Notes: generated from the sequence alone by a model not told the origin. A stretch of DNA of 46,257 bases from an uncultured Fimbriimonas sp. (GCA_945952345.1 CAMFIS010000007.1:1-46257); one strand, 5' to 3'. Counted from the stretch's first letter, positions 33,208-41,518 are shown. A program made the numbers and translations.

Positions 33208-33245
33208 CTTCCTTTGCGCGGGCCCTGCCGCTTCTTCCGCTTCCC
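33208..33245 (-). repeat. Inverted GAAGCGG/CCAGCG repeat, end of composite cassette copy 1
   Basis: CTTTGCGCGGGCCCTGCCGC followed by TTCTTCCGCTTCCC; the inverted form of the units at 9812 and 31704. Confidence 0.65.
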
Positions 33246-33290
33246 CCGCTCGCGCAGCCAAACCTAAAGTAGATTGCAAAGTTTGCGCCC

Positions 33291-33317
33291 TAAACTGTTG
33301 TAAATACCTGCCGATTC
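33291..33317 (+). promoter_or_regulatory. Sigma-28 (FliA)-type promoter of the flagellar operon
   Basis: TAAA (33291-33294), exactly 15 bases, then GCCGATTC (33310-33317). The classical sigma-28 pattern is TAAA-N15-GCCGATAA, so 10 of 12 positions agree and the spacing is exact. The flgF ATG follows 10 bases later. Confidence 0.75.
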
Positions 33318-33327
33318 CTAATACGGG

Positions 33328-34065
33328 ATGAACCGAGGCATATACACCGCCGCACGAGGAATGGCGACCACCGCTCAGTGGATGGACGTCATCTCGAACA
33401 ACCTGGCGAACATCGGAACCAACGGATACAAGGCCGACAACCTCGCCTTTGCCGACGTCATGATGAAGAATCTTTATGGCGAAGGTGGCAACGGTGGATT
33501 CATCGGAACCATGGGCAATGGTCCCGATTCGGTTGCGGTTAGCGTCGATCGAAGCGTCGGCAACATCAAGCCCACGGGCAACCCCCTCGACGTCGCATTT
33601 CGAAATTCGCAGGGAATGTTTGCCATCCAGAAGGACGGCAAAACCTACTACACACGAAATGGGCACTTCTCGATGGACAGCAGTGGCCAGTTGGTCAACG
33701 ATCAAGGTTATCCCGTCCTCGACAATCGCGGAAGCGTGATCAGAGCTACGGGCAAGGACCAGGTCAAGATCGACGAGCAGGGTTACGTTCACCAGGGTGA
33801 CAACACTTTAACCCAGCTCGGAGTCTTCGAAACCGACTTCCAGAAGGTCGGTGTGAATCTCTGGAGTCCCGAGGATGGCAAAACGCCTGTCCCGGTCACA
33901 AACCCGGATATCGTTCCCGGCGCGCTGGAAGCCAGCAACGTCGAGCCAGTCACCGCTATGGTTCAGCTCATTACGGTTCAACGCAATTTCGAGATGTCCC
34001 AACGGTCGATCCAATCCCAGGACGACATGACGGGCAAGCTCGTGACCCTTATGGAAAAACACTAG
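33328..34065 (+). CDS. flgF: Flagellar rod protein FlgF
   Basis: Proximal/distal rod subunit, 245 residues. The N-terminal helix has the rod signature GIYTAARGMATTAQWMDVIS with SNNLANIGTNGYK; the middle beta-domain shows GMFAIQKDGKTYYTRNGHFS and GYVHQGDNTLTQLGVF; the C-terminal helix is LEASNVEPVTAMVQLITVQR with MTGKLVTLMEKH. FlgF and FlgG are close relatives. I call this one FlgF because it is shorter, comes first and precedes a more typical FlgG. As first gene of the operon it sits right behind the sigma-28-type promoter. It has no signal peptide because rod proteins leave through the flagellar type III gate. Confidence 0.88.
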   Translation: MNRGIYTAARGMATTAQWMDVISNNLANIGTNGYKADNLAFADVMMKNLYGEGGNGGFIGTMGNGPDSVAVSVDRSVGNIKPTGNPLDVAFRNSQGMFAIQKDGKTYYTRNGHFSMDSSGQLVNDQGYPVLDNRGSVIRATGKDQVKIDEQGYVHQGDNTLTQLGVFETDFQKVGVNLWSPEDGKTPVPVTNPDIVPGALEASNVEPVTAMVQLITVQRNFEMSQRSIQSQDDMTGKLVTLMEKH

Positions 34066-34080
34066 TCTTCGCCAGAAGAC
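34065..34080 (+). other. Intercistronic hairpin between flgF and flgG
   Basis: GTCTTC/GAAGAC with loop GCCA directly after the flgF stop codon, without a T-run. It may stabilise or process the mRNA between the two rod genes. Confidence 0.5.
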
Positions 34081-34146
34081 CATGACCGGCTGAGCAGGAT
34101 GCGAGGCCCTTAAAGCGCAAAGGATGGCAAACCATGAATAGCCGCC

Positions 34147-34935
34147 ATGTTAAGATCGCTCAATACGTCGGCAACCGGAATGGTTGCCCAACAATTTAAT
34201 CTGGACGTTATCTCGAATAACCTCGCGAACGTCAACACAACTGGGTTCAAGCATCAACGTGCTGAATTTCACGACTTGGTGTACCAGACCGTCCAAGCCG
34301 CAGGTACCGCCGTCGGGCAAAATTTTAAGACGCCGACAGGTGTCCAGTTTGGTCTTGGTTCGATGGTTTCGGCCACGGCCAACGACCTCACTCAAGGCGC
34401 ATCCCTTTCCACCGGAAACCCGCTCGACCTCATGATTGTCGGCGATGGCTTTTTCCGCGTCATGAAGCCGGACGGAAGCTTCGGCTACACTCGTGACGGC
34501 AGCTTTAAGAAGGACGCGACCGGCTTGTTGGTGAACAGCGGCGGCTATCCGCTGGTGCCTCAAGTTACGATTCCGGCCGGTGCGACCCAAATCAATATTG
34601 GCGCAGACGGAACGGTCGTTGCAGTTATGCCCGGCAATTCGACGCCAACGAAGATTGAGCAGATCACGGTGGCAATGTTTGCCAACCCGGCTGGACTTAC
34701 TCGAACCGGAGACAACCTGTGGGCCGAGAGCGCTGCCAGCGGAGCCCCCAACCTTGTACCGGCTGGGACCGATGGCTCGGGAACGATTTCATCTGGCTAT
34801 CTCGAAGGGTCGAACGTATCGGTCGTCGAGGAAATGGTCCGAATGATCAGCGCCCAGCGAGCCTACGAAATCAACTCGAAGGCGATCCAGACTTCGGACG
34901 ACATGCTGTCGATCCTTAACACCCTCAAGAGGTAA
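34147..34935 (+). CDS. flgG: Flagellar distal rod protein FlgG
   Basis: 262 residues, the standard FlgG length. The N-terminus reads MLRSLNTSATGMVAQQFNLD with VISNNLANVNTTGFK; the FlgG-specific segment FHDLVYQTVQ and TPTGVQFGLGS follow. The beta-domain contains GDGFFRVMKPDGSFGYTRDG and LLVNSGGYPLVPQ. The C-terminus is GYLEGSNVSVVEEMVRMISA with QTSDDMLSILNTLKR. It forms the driveshaft that passes through the P and L rings encoded just downstream. An 81-base gap separates it from flgF; flgA follows after 2 bases. Confidence 0.96.
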   Translation: MLRSLNTSATGMVAQQFNLDVISNNLANVNTTGFKHQRAEFHDLVYQTVQAAGTAVGQNFKTPTGVQFGLGSMVSATANDLTQGASLSTGNPLDLMIVGDGFFRVMKPDGSFGYTRDGSFKKDATGLLVNSGGYPLVPQVTIPAGATQINIGADGTVVAVMPGNSTPTKIEQITVAMFANPAGLTRTGDNLWAESAASGAPNLVPAGTDGSGTISSGYLEGSNVSVVEEMVRMISAQRAYEINSKAIQTSDDMLSILNTLKR

Positions 34936-34937
34936 TC

Positions 34938-36101
34938 ATGATCGGTAGCATTCTTCTTACTCTCGCCGCTGGGCAAATGCCCGCACTCTATGTGCGCATC
35001 GAAGGCGACGGCTATCTTCGATTCGCCAAGGGAACACAAATCGTCTACGCCCGCCAAGCCAAGCTCACTCCGACGGCCCAAGGTTTGGTCGCTAGCGATG
35101 GCTCGATGTTGGTGCCGCGACTGGTCGCTCCTGCCAATACGACAAAGCTCGCGGTGTCGCTCGACGGTGCGATTTCGGCTCAGAGTCCGGCAGGTACCAA
35201 ATCTCTTGGACGCCTTGTTATCGCGGTCTTCGATGCCAAGGCAGGGTTTGTCAAGGTCGGAAACTACGTATCGACGACGGCGAAACCCACACTTACCAAT
35301 CCTGGCGAATGGATCGCTGGAGTTATCCGATCGACTCCGCTGGTTGCGACGAAGACGACGCAGGGCAATCAAGTATCGAAGCCGAACGTCCAGACTGGTT
35401 CGGAAGCATTTTATAAGCCTACGGCAGAGGTCGTCATCAACTCGACTTCACAAGTCAAGAGCGATCACATACTTCTCGGCGAGATCGCCAAGATCGATGG
35501 AGATCCTGAGCTGAAAGAAAAGCTCAGCGCAGTCGACTTTGGCAAGGCGCCCATCTATGGTGCGAAGCGTGGAATGACGCTCATTCATGTTCGCGCCAAT
35601 ATCCTTGCCGCTCATATCGATCTGACGAACGTGAAAATCACGGTGCCGGAGGGCGCATCAGTGGAACGTGAGAGCCAACGAGTTGAACCATCTGACATAG
35701 CGAAAGCAGTTTCGGATGCCCTCAAGTCCAAGTTTGGATTCGATACGAAGCTTCAAGAAAAGCACACCATCTACGCGTCGAATGTTCCGCTGGGCAAGCT
35801 CAACCTCGATGTAACCCAGCTCACGATGGGCAATTCCGAAGTGTCGGGCTATGTGGATATTTCGGTGGATGGCAAATTGGTGAACTCAACTCGTGTCGAG
35901 TATGAACTGCCAGCCCTACCGGGTGTGAAGCGCGGCGATGTCGTTCGCCTTCGTATGAAGTCCAACTTTGCCACTGTGGAAGTGAGTGGAAAAGCCGCCT
36001 CCGCTGCCTACCTTGGCCAAACTCTTTCGGTCCAAACCGACAACGGTACGACTGTGACCGGCACCCTCATCGGGGCCAACCTTGTGGAAGTGAAACTATG
36101 A
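34938..36101 (+). CDS. flgA: FlgA, P-ring assembly chaperone, with N-terminal rod-like domain
   Basis: 387 residues; ordinary FlgA proteins have ~220-240. Residues 1-13 are a short signal-like stretch. Residues ~18-125 resemble the beta-domain of rod proteins: EGDGYLRFAKGTQIVYAR, GLVASDGSMLVPRLVAPANT, LAVSLDGAISAQ and LGRLVIAVFDAKAGFVKVGN line up block by block with the corresponding segments of FlgG encoded just upstream. Residues ~162-387 are the FlgA part with the SAF-type fold (HILLGEIAKIDGD, SSVERES-like EGASVERESQRV, PALPGVKRGDVVRLRMKS, LSVQTDNGTTVTGTLIG). FlgA guides FlgI polymerisation around the rod in the periplasm. The stop overlaps flgH (ATGA). Confidence 0.85.
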   Translation: MIGSILLTLAAGQMPALYVRIEGDGYLRFAKGTQIVYARQAKLTPTAQGLVASDGSMLVPRLVAPANTTKLAVSLDGAISAQSPAGTKSLGRLVIAVFDAKAGFVKVGNYVSTTAKPTLTNPGEWIAGVIRSTPLVATKTTQGNQVSKPNVQTGSEAFYKPTAEVVINSTSQVKSDHILLGEIAKIDGDPELKEKLSAVDFGKAPIYGAKRGMTLIHVRANILAAHIDLTNVKITVPEGASVERESQRVEPSDIAKAVSDALKSKFGFDTKLQEKHTIYASNVPLGKLNLDVTQLTMGNSEVSGYVDISVDGKLVNSTRVEYELPALPGVKRGDVVRLRMKSNFATVEVSGKAASAAYLGQTLSVQTDNGTTVTGTLIGANLVEVKL

Positions 36102-36715
36102 GAATCCTACCGATCGTCCTTCTCGCCTTTACCGCCGTGGCTTTTGGCCAGCAAGTGGATTCCAGCGATAACTTCGGCTCCCTTACGCCCAAAAAGTACA
36201 ACTCGCCTTTCAAGGCTCGCACTGCCCATCGGGTTGGCGATCCTCTCACGGTGATCATCAGCGAATCCAATACTTCGCAATACCAAAACGATATGCAGAA
36301 CACGAAGAAGGAGACCGTCAAGAACGATCCGACGTCGATTCCGCTAGCCAATTGGCTGAAGATCGGGTTGCTCTCTACTCTCACCGGGGCATCTTCGTCG
36401 GGTACTGACCAGGCTCTGCAAACCTCGGGCACCTCGAACCAACGGGCCACGATGACAGCCAAGGTCGCCGTTCTCATCAAACAGGTTTTGCCCAATGGCA
36501 CCGTGGTGGTCGAAGGTACTCGAGCCGTGAAGTACGGCCACGAGACGCAGCAGGTCACTCTTTCGGGTATTTGCCGGGTCGACGACATCCGAACCGATAA
36601 CACCGTGCTCAGCGAGAACCTCGCCAACGCGGAGATCAAGAGCGAGGGCGCCGGTGCAATATACAAGAAGCAGAAGCAAGGTGTGATTTCCAAGATCCTC
36701 GGGTGGCTGTTCTAA
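36098..36715 (+). CDS. flgH: FlgH, flagellar L-ring protein, without lipobox
   Basis: Outer-membrane ring around the rod, 205 residues. Family segments are HRVGDPLTVIISESNTSQ, TMTAKVAVLIKQVLPNGTVV and VEGTRAVKYGHETQQVTLSG with ICRVDDIRTDNTVLSENLAN, ending in a hydrophobic ILGWLF. In enterobacteria FlgH is a lipoprotein with an LxGC signal. Here the signal peptide is MRILPIVLLAFTAVAFGQQ with no Cys near the cleavage site, so it should be processed by signal peptidase I and cannot be lipidated at the N-terminus. Start ATG overlaps the flgA stop, and its own stop overlaps flgI. Confidence 0.93.
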   Translation: MRILPIVLLAFTAVAFGQQVDSSDNFGSLTPKKYNSPFKARTAHRVGDPLTVIISESNTSQYQNDMQNTKKETVKNDPTSIPLANWLKIGLLSTLTGASSSGTDQALQTSGTSNQRATMTAKVAVLIKQVLPNGTVVVEGTRAVKYGHETQQVTLSGICRVDDIRTDNTVLSENLANAEIKSEGAGAIYKKQKQGVISKILGWLF

Positions 36716-37911
36716 TGAAGATGCTTTCCCTCATCGCGGTCCTCATGGTCGCCGGTTCTAGCCTTGCTCAGCGCTCTGGCCCTCCCACCGATGGTCAAGA
36801 TTCCAAGCGACCCAGCATCGCGGACGAAATGAGCCGACGCATGAACAACATGCAGAAGGCGGAAGCCAGCGGTGTCAATGTACGGCTGAAGGATGTTGCG
36901 CGATTCCGCGGAATCCGGTCGAACTCTCTCCTAGGCGTCGGCGTTGTGGTTGGCCTCAAAGGCACAGGGGACACGCGAAAGAATCCGCAGAGCGCAGCCG
37001 CGATCGCGAACTACATGAAGTCACTTGGCCAGGATGTAAATCCTGCGCTGATCGAGCCCAAGAACTGTGCGTTAGTCTTTGTCCGCGCCGAACTGCCTGC
37101 GTTCGCCAACAATGGCCAGCAGCTGGACGTCACGGTCGCTTCCGCAGGCGATGCCGGAAGCCTGCAAGGTGGGCTTTTGCTCCGAACCGAACTGTTCGCC
37201 GTGGGCGATAACGAAACGGTTTATGCGCTCGCCGAGGGCGCCGTCTCAATCGGAGGCTTTGGCGCGTCACAGGGCGGAACATCGGCTTCCGTCGGATTCC
37301 TGACTGCCGGCCGCGTTCCAAGCGGAGCGATGGTCGAAAAAGGCGCACCGACCAAATTGGTTTACGACGGCAAGATGTACGTGGAGCTCCTCGATGCCGA
37401 CATCACGACCGCAAGCCGGATTCAGGATGCCATCAATAAGAAGTATCCCGAGTTCCTTGCTGAGGCGGAGACGGGCGGAACCATTTCGGTCTCGTTGCCA
37501 AAAGGCATGTCTCCCGTCATGGCGATGTCCAAGTTAGAAGAGATCAACGTCATGGTGGATAACGCCGCCGTAGTCGTCATCAACGAAAAGACGGGCTCGA
37601 TCGCCATTGGTGGCAATGTGCGCATCGCACCGGTTGCTATTGCTAGCGGTGGTATCAGCGTCAAGATCGAAGAACAGAACACGGTTTCACAGCCGAATGC
37701 GTTCGGCAAGGGCGACACGGTTCCGGTAAAGAATACGTCGGTTTCGACAGACCAGAAAGATGCCGATATCGCGGTCATGGCTCCCAATACCACGGTGGCC
37801 GACCTCGCCCATATCTTCCAAGAGCTGCACCTCAAGGCCAGCGACATCATCAATATCCTTCAGATTCTGCGAGAGCAGGGTGCGCTGAAGGCACGGCTGG
37901 TGATTCAATGA
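36715..37911 (+). CDS. flgI: FlgI, flagellar P-ring protein
   Basis: Periplasmic ring subunit of 398 residues from ATG 36715, which overlaps the flgH TAA by one base (TAATG); the frame extends a few codons upstream but this start gives the signal peptide KMLSLIAVLMVAGSSLAQ. Family sequences: RLKDVARFRGIRSNSLLGVG, VVGLKGTGDTRKNPQSAAAI, VRAELPAFANNGQQLDVTVA, GGLLLRTELF and the C-terminal VADLAHIFQELHLKASDIIN with ILQILREQGALKARLVIQ. There is a Ser/Pro/Lys-rich stretch of ~40 residues after the signal, longer than in E. coli. It is assembled by FlgA from the same operon. Confidence 0.97.
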   Translation: MKMLSLIAVLMVAGSSLAQRSGPPTDGQDSKRPSIADEMSRRMNNMQKAEASGVNVRLKDVARFRGIRSNSLLGVGVVVGLKGTGDTRKNPQSAAAIANYMKSLGQDVNPALIEPKNCALVFVRAELPAFANNGQQLDVTVASAGDAGSLQGGLLLRTELFAVGDNETVYALAEGAVSIGGFGASQGGTSASVGFLTAGRVPSGAMVEKGAPTKLVYDGKMYVELLDADITTASRIQDAINKKYPEFLAEAETGGTISVSLPKGMSPVMAMSKLEEINVMVDNAAVVVINEKTGSIAIGGNVRIAPVAIASGGISVKIEEQNTVSQPNAFGKGDTVPVKNTSVSTDQKDADIAVMAPNTTVADLAHIFQELHLKASDIINILQILREQGALKARLVIQ

Positions 37912-38240
37912 TAAACGCCAGCCTTCAAGCGGCCAAAGCCGTTGCCGTCGTCAACGAAGCCAAGACTGACTTGGCCACGTTGAAGAAGGCAACCGACGGA
38001 CTCGAAGCGTTCATGTTCAAGTCGCTCCTGCAAAGCGCAGGCGGCAAGAAAGGACTCTTTAGCGCCAACGTTCCCGGCGCAGAAATCTACCGCGACATGT
38101 TCGAGCAGAACCTGTCCGATGTGATGGCTCAGCGCGGAACTCTTCACATCAGCGACACCATCTTCAACAAGGTGGCACCCCTCGCCTTGGCTCAAGCCAA
38201 GACCCGTCTTAGACTACAAACGATCGAGAAAAAAGCATGA
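37908..38240 (+). CDS. flgJ: FlgJ rod-binding domain protein (no muramidase)
   Basis: 110 residues, equal to only the N-terminal half of enterobacterial FlgJ. The rod-binding domain is clear: LEAFMFKSLLQSAGGKKGLF, then AEIYRDMFEQNLSDVMAQRG and a C-terminal helix pair. The peptidoglycan-hydrolase half is absent, as in many non-proteobacterial flagella, so another enzyme must open the wall for the rod. The start ATG overlaps the flgI TGA (ATGA) and the stop overlaps the next start in the same way. Confidence 0.88.
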   Translation: MINASLQAAKAVAVVNEAKTDLATLKKATDGLEAFMFKSLLQSAGGKKGLFSANVPGAEIYRDMFEQNLSDVMAQRGTLHISDTIFNKVAPLALAQAKTRLRLQTIEKKA

Positions 38241-38719
38241 AATCCCGACACCTGCAATCCTTATGGAGCGAATGGCTCGCTTCCTCCGATAGTATCCTGC
38301 GATGTCTGCACGAGCAGACCGTCGCGGTCACCCTTCGCGATGTTCCGCGAGTCGAGCGGCTGCAGCCCGATCTCGACCTCATGACCACAGAACTCCGTCG
38401 CATCGATGCACTAGCATTGGCAGAGGCGAAAAGGCTGGCCGAAGAGCTCGAGGCACCAACCCTCAGCCTTCGAGGTCTTGTTTCGGTTCTCGAAAAGACC
38501 GAAGCCGCCCAGGTTCAACTCACCGCGAACAAAGTCTTGTCTGCTTCGCAGAACATCCAGGACGTCGTTGCGAAGAATCGAAAGCTGTTTGAAAGTGAAA
38601 TGACATACATCAACGGCACGCTGACGCTGATCGCCAAAGCCGCCGTTGCCGGTAAGGGACCCTACCGAACCCGTGCCAAGAGCGCGTCGATGTCGGTCCT
38701 CGTGGACGCAGCTGCTTAA
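38237..38719 (+). CDS. FlgN-like export chaperone
   Basis: 160 residues, almost entirely helical (SLWSEWLASSDSILRCLHEQ, LDLMTTELRRIDALALAEA, GLVSVLEKTEAAQVQLTANK). The size, fold and place directly before flgK and flgL match FlgN, the chaperone that delivers these hook-junction proteins to the export gate. Sequence conservation in this family is poor, so the call rests mainly on context. It overlaps flgJ by 4 bases, and flgK follows with an AGGAG Shine-Dalgarno in the short gap. Confidence 0.65.
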   Translation: MKSRHLQSLWSEWLASSDSILRCLHEQTVAVTLRDVPRVERLQPDLDLMTTELRRIDALALAEAKRLAEELEAPTLSLRGLVSVLEKTEAAQVQLTANKVLSASQNIQDVVAKNRKLFESEMTYINGTLTLIAKAAVAGKGPYRTRAKSASMSVLVDAAA

Positions 38720-38730
38720 GGAGAAAGATT

Positions 38731-40110
38731 ATGCCAAGCCCATTTTCTGGCATTGAGACCGCGAGTCGAGCTCTCCGCGCTTTTCAGCGTGGATTGGATA
38801 CGACGGGGCATAACATTGCCAACGTCAATACGACCGGCTACTCGCGCCAAGCCGTCAGCTATCAAGCGACTGACCCTGATACGATCTACGCCAACCGGCT
38901 GATCAGTATTGGTTCGGGCGTTACGGTCAGCTCGATCAATCGGATCAAAGACTCCATGCTGGATTCTCGTCGCCAAGACGCCTACTCCCAGCAAGGACAA
39001 GCCGAGGGATCGCTTGGAAACCTTGAGAAGGTCCAGTCGATGTTCCTCGACGTGCAAGGCAGCGGCATCAGCACCGCGCTCGATACCTTCTTTAACTCGT
39101 GGTCAGCGCTTGGTTCTAACCCGTCAAACCCGGCGAACCTCTTGCAAGTGCAGTCCGCCGGTCGTGACTTGGCGAGCAAGATCAGCTCGACTTACGTTTC
39201 CTTGCGAGATCAGTCCGCTTCACAAAATCAACAGATCACGCAGACAATTTCAGATATTCAATCTCTGGCAAACAAGATACAGAATTTGAACGTTGAGATT
39301 CGCAAGCAGGTTGCTCAGGGTGGTTCGCCCAACGATCTGATGGACCAACGCGATGAGAGCATTGCCGACCTTTCGAAGTTGGTCAATGTGGACACGAATA
39401 CCAACAGCGACGGAAGTATGTCGGTGTTTGTGGGAAGCTTTACGTTGGTTGATCAAGTTGGAGCAAAAACGTTTCCGACAAGTTTCAATGCCGCTTCTGG
39501 GACCGTGACTGACTCCGTTGGAAACTGGTCGATCTCAAGTGGCCGCCTAAAGGGGCTTTTCGATAACTCCAATCAAACGGCCGGCTATATGGGCCAGTTA
39601 GATACGCTCGCAAACACGCTTCGTACCCAGGTCAACTCGATTCAGATGGCGGGTTATACGGCGAACGGTTCAACCGGTGTTCAGTTCTTCAATGACTCGA
39701 ACCCGCAAACCGGTGCGGTGGACCTCGCGCTCTCCAATGCGGTCGATACGAATTCGCAAAACATCGCTATTGGCTATACCAATTCGTCGGGAGACGGGTC
39801 GGCAGCAATGGCGCTTTCCTCGTTGCGAGATTCAAAGATCGCGGGACTGGGGAATCAGACTCTCGGTGCGTACTATACCAACGTGGTGAGTACGGTCGGA
39901 CGAGATGTGTCCGTTGCCAAGAACGCCGTCGATACAGCCAACGCCCTCAGCGAGCAGGTCGATGCTCAGGTTCAGGACGTCTCTGGTGTTAACCTCGACG
40001 ACGAAATGGCGAACATGCTGAAGTTTCAGCGCAGCTATCAAGCTGCGGCAAAGGTGCTCAACACCATGGACCAAGTCACCAGTGATTTGATCAATATGTT
40101 GAGTCGATAA
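38731..40110 (+). CDS. flgK: FlgK, hook-filament junction protein 1
   Basis: 459 residues, on the short side for FlgK. The N-terminal D0 domain is typical: GIETASRALRAFQRGLDTTG with HNIANVNTTGYSRQAVSY. The D1 core has LDTFFNSWSALGSNPSNPAN and LMDQRDESIADLSKLVNV, and the C-terminal helix has VNLDDEMANMLKFQRSYQAA with KVLNTMDQVTSDLINMLSR. It is the first of two junction proteins between hook and filament. AAGGAG lies 10 bases before the ATG. The reduced length means a small outer domain. Confidence 0.96.
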   Translation: MPSPFSGIETASRALRAFQRGLDTTGHNIANVNTTGYSRQAVSYQATDPDTIYANRLISIGSGVTVSSINRIKDSMLDSRRQDAYSQQGQAEGSLGNLEKVQSMFLDVQGSGISTALDTFFNSWSALGSNPSNPANLLQVQSAGRDLASKISSTYVSLRDQSASQNQQITQTISDIQSLANKIQNLNVEIRKQVAQGGSPNDLMDQRDESIADLSKLVNVDTNTNSDGSMSVFVGSFTLVDQVGAKTFPTSFNAASGTVTDSVGNWSISSGRLKGLFDNSNQTAGYMGQLDTLANTLRTQVNSIQMAGYTANGSTGVQFFNDSNPQTGAVDLALSNAVDTNSQNIAIGYTNSSGDGSAAMALSSLRDSKIAGLGNQTLGAYYTNVVSTVGRDVSVAKNAVDTANALSEQVDAQVQDVSGVNLDDEMANMLKFQRSYQAAAKVLNTMDQVTSDLINMLSR

Positions 40111-40160
40111 CTGTGAGGAATGGCAGTGCTAAAAACCGATATTAATACCAGGAGATCAGC

Positions 40161-41051
40161 ATGAACCGCATCAGCACGTTTTATCAGTTCAATACCCTTC
40201 AGAACAATGTGAACCGCGCCGCGCAGGCTTACTATGACGCCCAGCAAAAGGTGTCTTCAGGCAAGCGGATCAACAACCTTGGTGACGACCCGGTAGGGTT
40301 CGGAACCGTGGTTTCGATGCGCAGCGTCAAAGCTGGTCTTACGCAGTATTCAGCCAACCTCGACCGAGCCAACAGCTGGTACACGTCAAGCGAGAATACT
40401 TTTAGCGAAGTCACGACGCTTCTCAACCGAGCCAACGCACTTGCCGTTAGCGGTGCGACGGCAACGGTGGGCACGAACGAGCGACAGGCAATGGCCTCTG
40501 AGGTGACCTCGATTCGCGATCGCCTGGTTCAGCTTTCGAACAGCAAAGATGCCAACGGGGATTACATCTTCTCCGGCACGATGACGAATACCGCTTCGTT
40601 TACCGAAACTGGCGGAGCGCTGGTTTACAACGGCGATCTCGGCAAAGTGAAAGTCGAGGCGGCACCGGGGCAGCAGATGGATCTGTCGCTCACGGGGCAA
40701 AACACCTTCTTCACCCAAGCGTACAGCAACTTGACCACGATGATCACGGCGCTGAACAACAACGATACGTCGACGCTGAGCAATTCAAGCCTATCGCAGA
40801 TTCAAGCCGATCTTCAGTCGGTCAATATGTCTCGCGGTGAAGTAGGCAACCGAATGCGCGCAGTCACCGACTATCAAAGCGACCATTCGCGTCGCATCGA
40901 CGAACTCACGAAAGGCGTCTCCGACATCGAAGACGTCGATCTGGCACAGGCGATTACGGATTATCAGAGTGCCCAGACGGCCTATCAGGCCAGTCTCCAG
41001 ATGGCGAGCCAAGGATCGAAGCTCAGCTTGATGGACTTCATTCAAGGCTAA
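40161..41051 (+). CDS. flgL: FlgL, hook-filament junction protein 3
   Basis: 296 residues, flagellin-like. The N-terminus MNRISTFYQFNTLQNNVNRA with KVSSGKRINNLGDDPVG and the C-terminus LDLAQAITDYQSAQTAYQAS with MASQGSKLSLMDFI are diagnostic. AGGAG lies 6 bases before the ATG. A 50-base gap separates it from flgK and holds TAAAAACCGATATT, which looks partly like a sigma-28 -10 element but lacks a -35 match. The fliW start overlaps its stop. Confidence 0.95.
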   Translation: MNRISTFYQFNTLQNNVNRAAQAYYDAQQKVSSGKRINNLGDDPVGFGTVVSMRSVKAGLTQYSANLDRANSWYTSSENTFSEVTTLLNRANALAVSGATATVGTNERQAMASEVTSIRDRLVQLSNSKDANGDYIFSGTMTNTASFTETGGALVYNGDLGKVKVEAAPGQQMDLSLTGQNTFFTQAYSNLTTMITALNNNDTSTLSNSSLSQIQADLQSVNMSRGEVGNRMRAVTDYQSDHSRRIDELTKGVSDIEDVDLAQAITDYQSAQTAYQASLQMASQGSKLSLMDFIQG

Positions 41052-41518
41052 TGACACTCATGAAACTAACCGGCACTCGCTTCGGCGAAATCGAATACTC
41101 GAATGACGATATTGTGACCTTCCCAGAGGGCATGATCGGCTTTGGCGAATTCCACGAATATGTCGTGGTGAACACCAAAGAAGGCAGCCCCTATCGATGG
41201 CTGCAGTCGCTCGACGAACCCAAGCTCGCATTCCTGCTTTCCATGCCCGAATCTTTCCTGGCGTCCTATTCACCAGAGATTCGCAACGAAGAGGCCGCCC
41301 AACTCGGGCTGACCAAGGAAACGGATTACCTCGTGCTTGTTACGACGACCATTCCTCCTGGCCAGCCGCAGCTAGCTACTGCAAACCTCGCCGCTCCCGT
41401 CATCATAAACTTGGAAACTCGACGAGCAAAACAAGTCATTTTGGACGATGAGGCGTATACTATTCGGTATCCGATCTTTGCGGGTACCCAGGATGTTGCC
41501 AAAACGAAGGCGGCTTAG
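41051..41518 (+). CDS. fliW: FliW, flagellar assembly factor and CsrA antagonist
   Basis: 155 residues. Recognisable segments are [20 protein letters not shown] with [32 protein letters not shown] and the C-terminal [20 protein letters not shown]. FliW binds either flagellin or CsrA; when flagellin is exported FliW is freed, captures CsrA, and flagellin mRNA is translated again. The ATG at 41051 overlaps the flgL stop (TAATG); an in-frame ATG at 41060 is an alternative. The csrA gene follows after 35 bases, the usual pairing in non-proteobacteria. Confidence 0.95.
   Translation: MTLMKLTGTRFGEIEYSNDDIVTFPEGMIGFGEFHEYVVVNTKEGSPYRWLQSLDEPKLAFLLSMPESFLASYSPEIRNEEAAQLGLTKETDYLVLVTTTIPPGQPQLATANLAAPVIINLETRRAKQVILDDEAYTIRYPIFAGTQDVAKTKAA

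Larger units (their letters stand above)
32949..33327. other. 379-base gap: composite repeat cassette and flagellar promoter
   Basis: From left to right it holds the minus-strand TATGAT box, a CCTAGGGC REP-like unit, ~50 bases of conserved spacer, the CTGAAGC array, an inverted GAAGCGG repeat, and then ~80 unique bases ending in the sigma-28-type promoter of flgF. No coding region is seen. Confidence 0.7.

Noticed and set aside
40111-40160. Second sigma-28 promoter before flgL
   Set aside because: ACCGATAT resembles the -10 element, but the position 15 bases upstream reads AGGA instead of TAAA.
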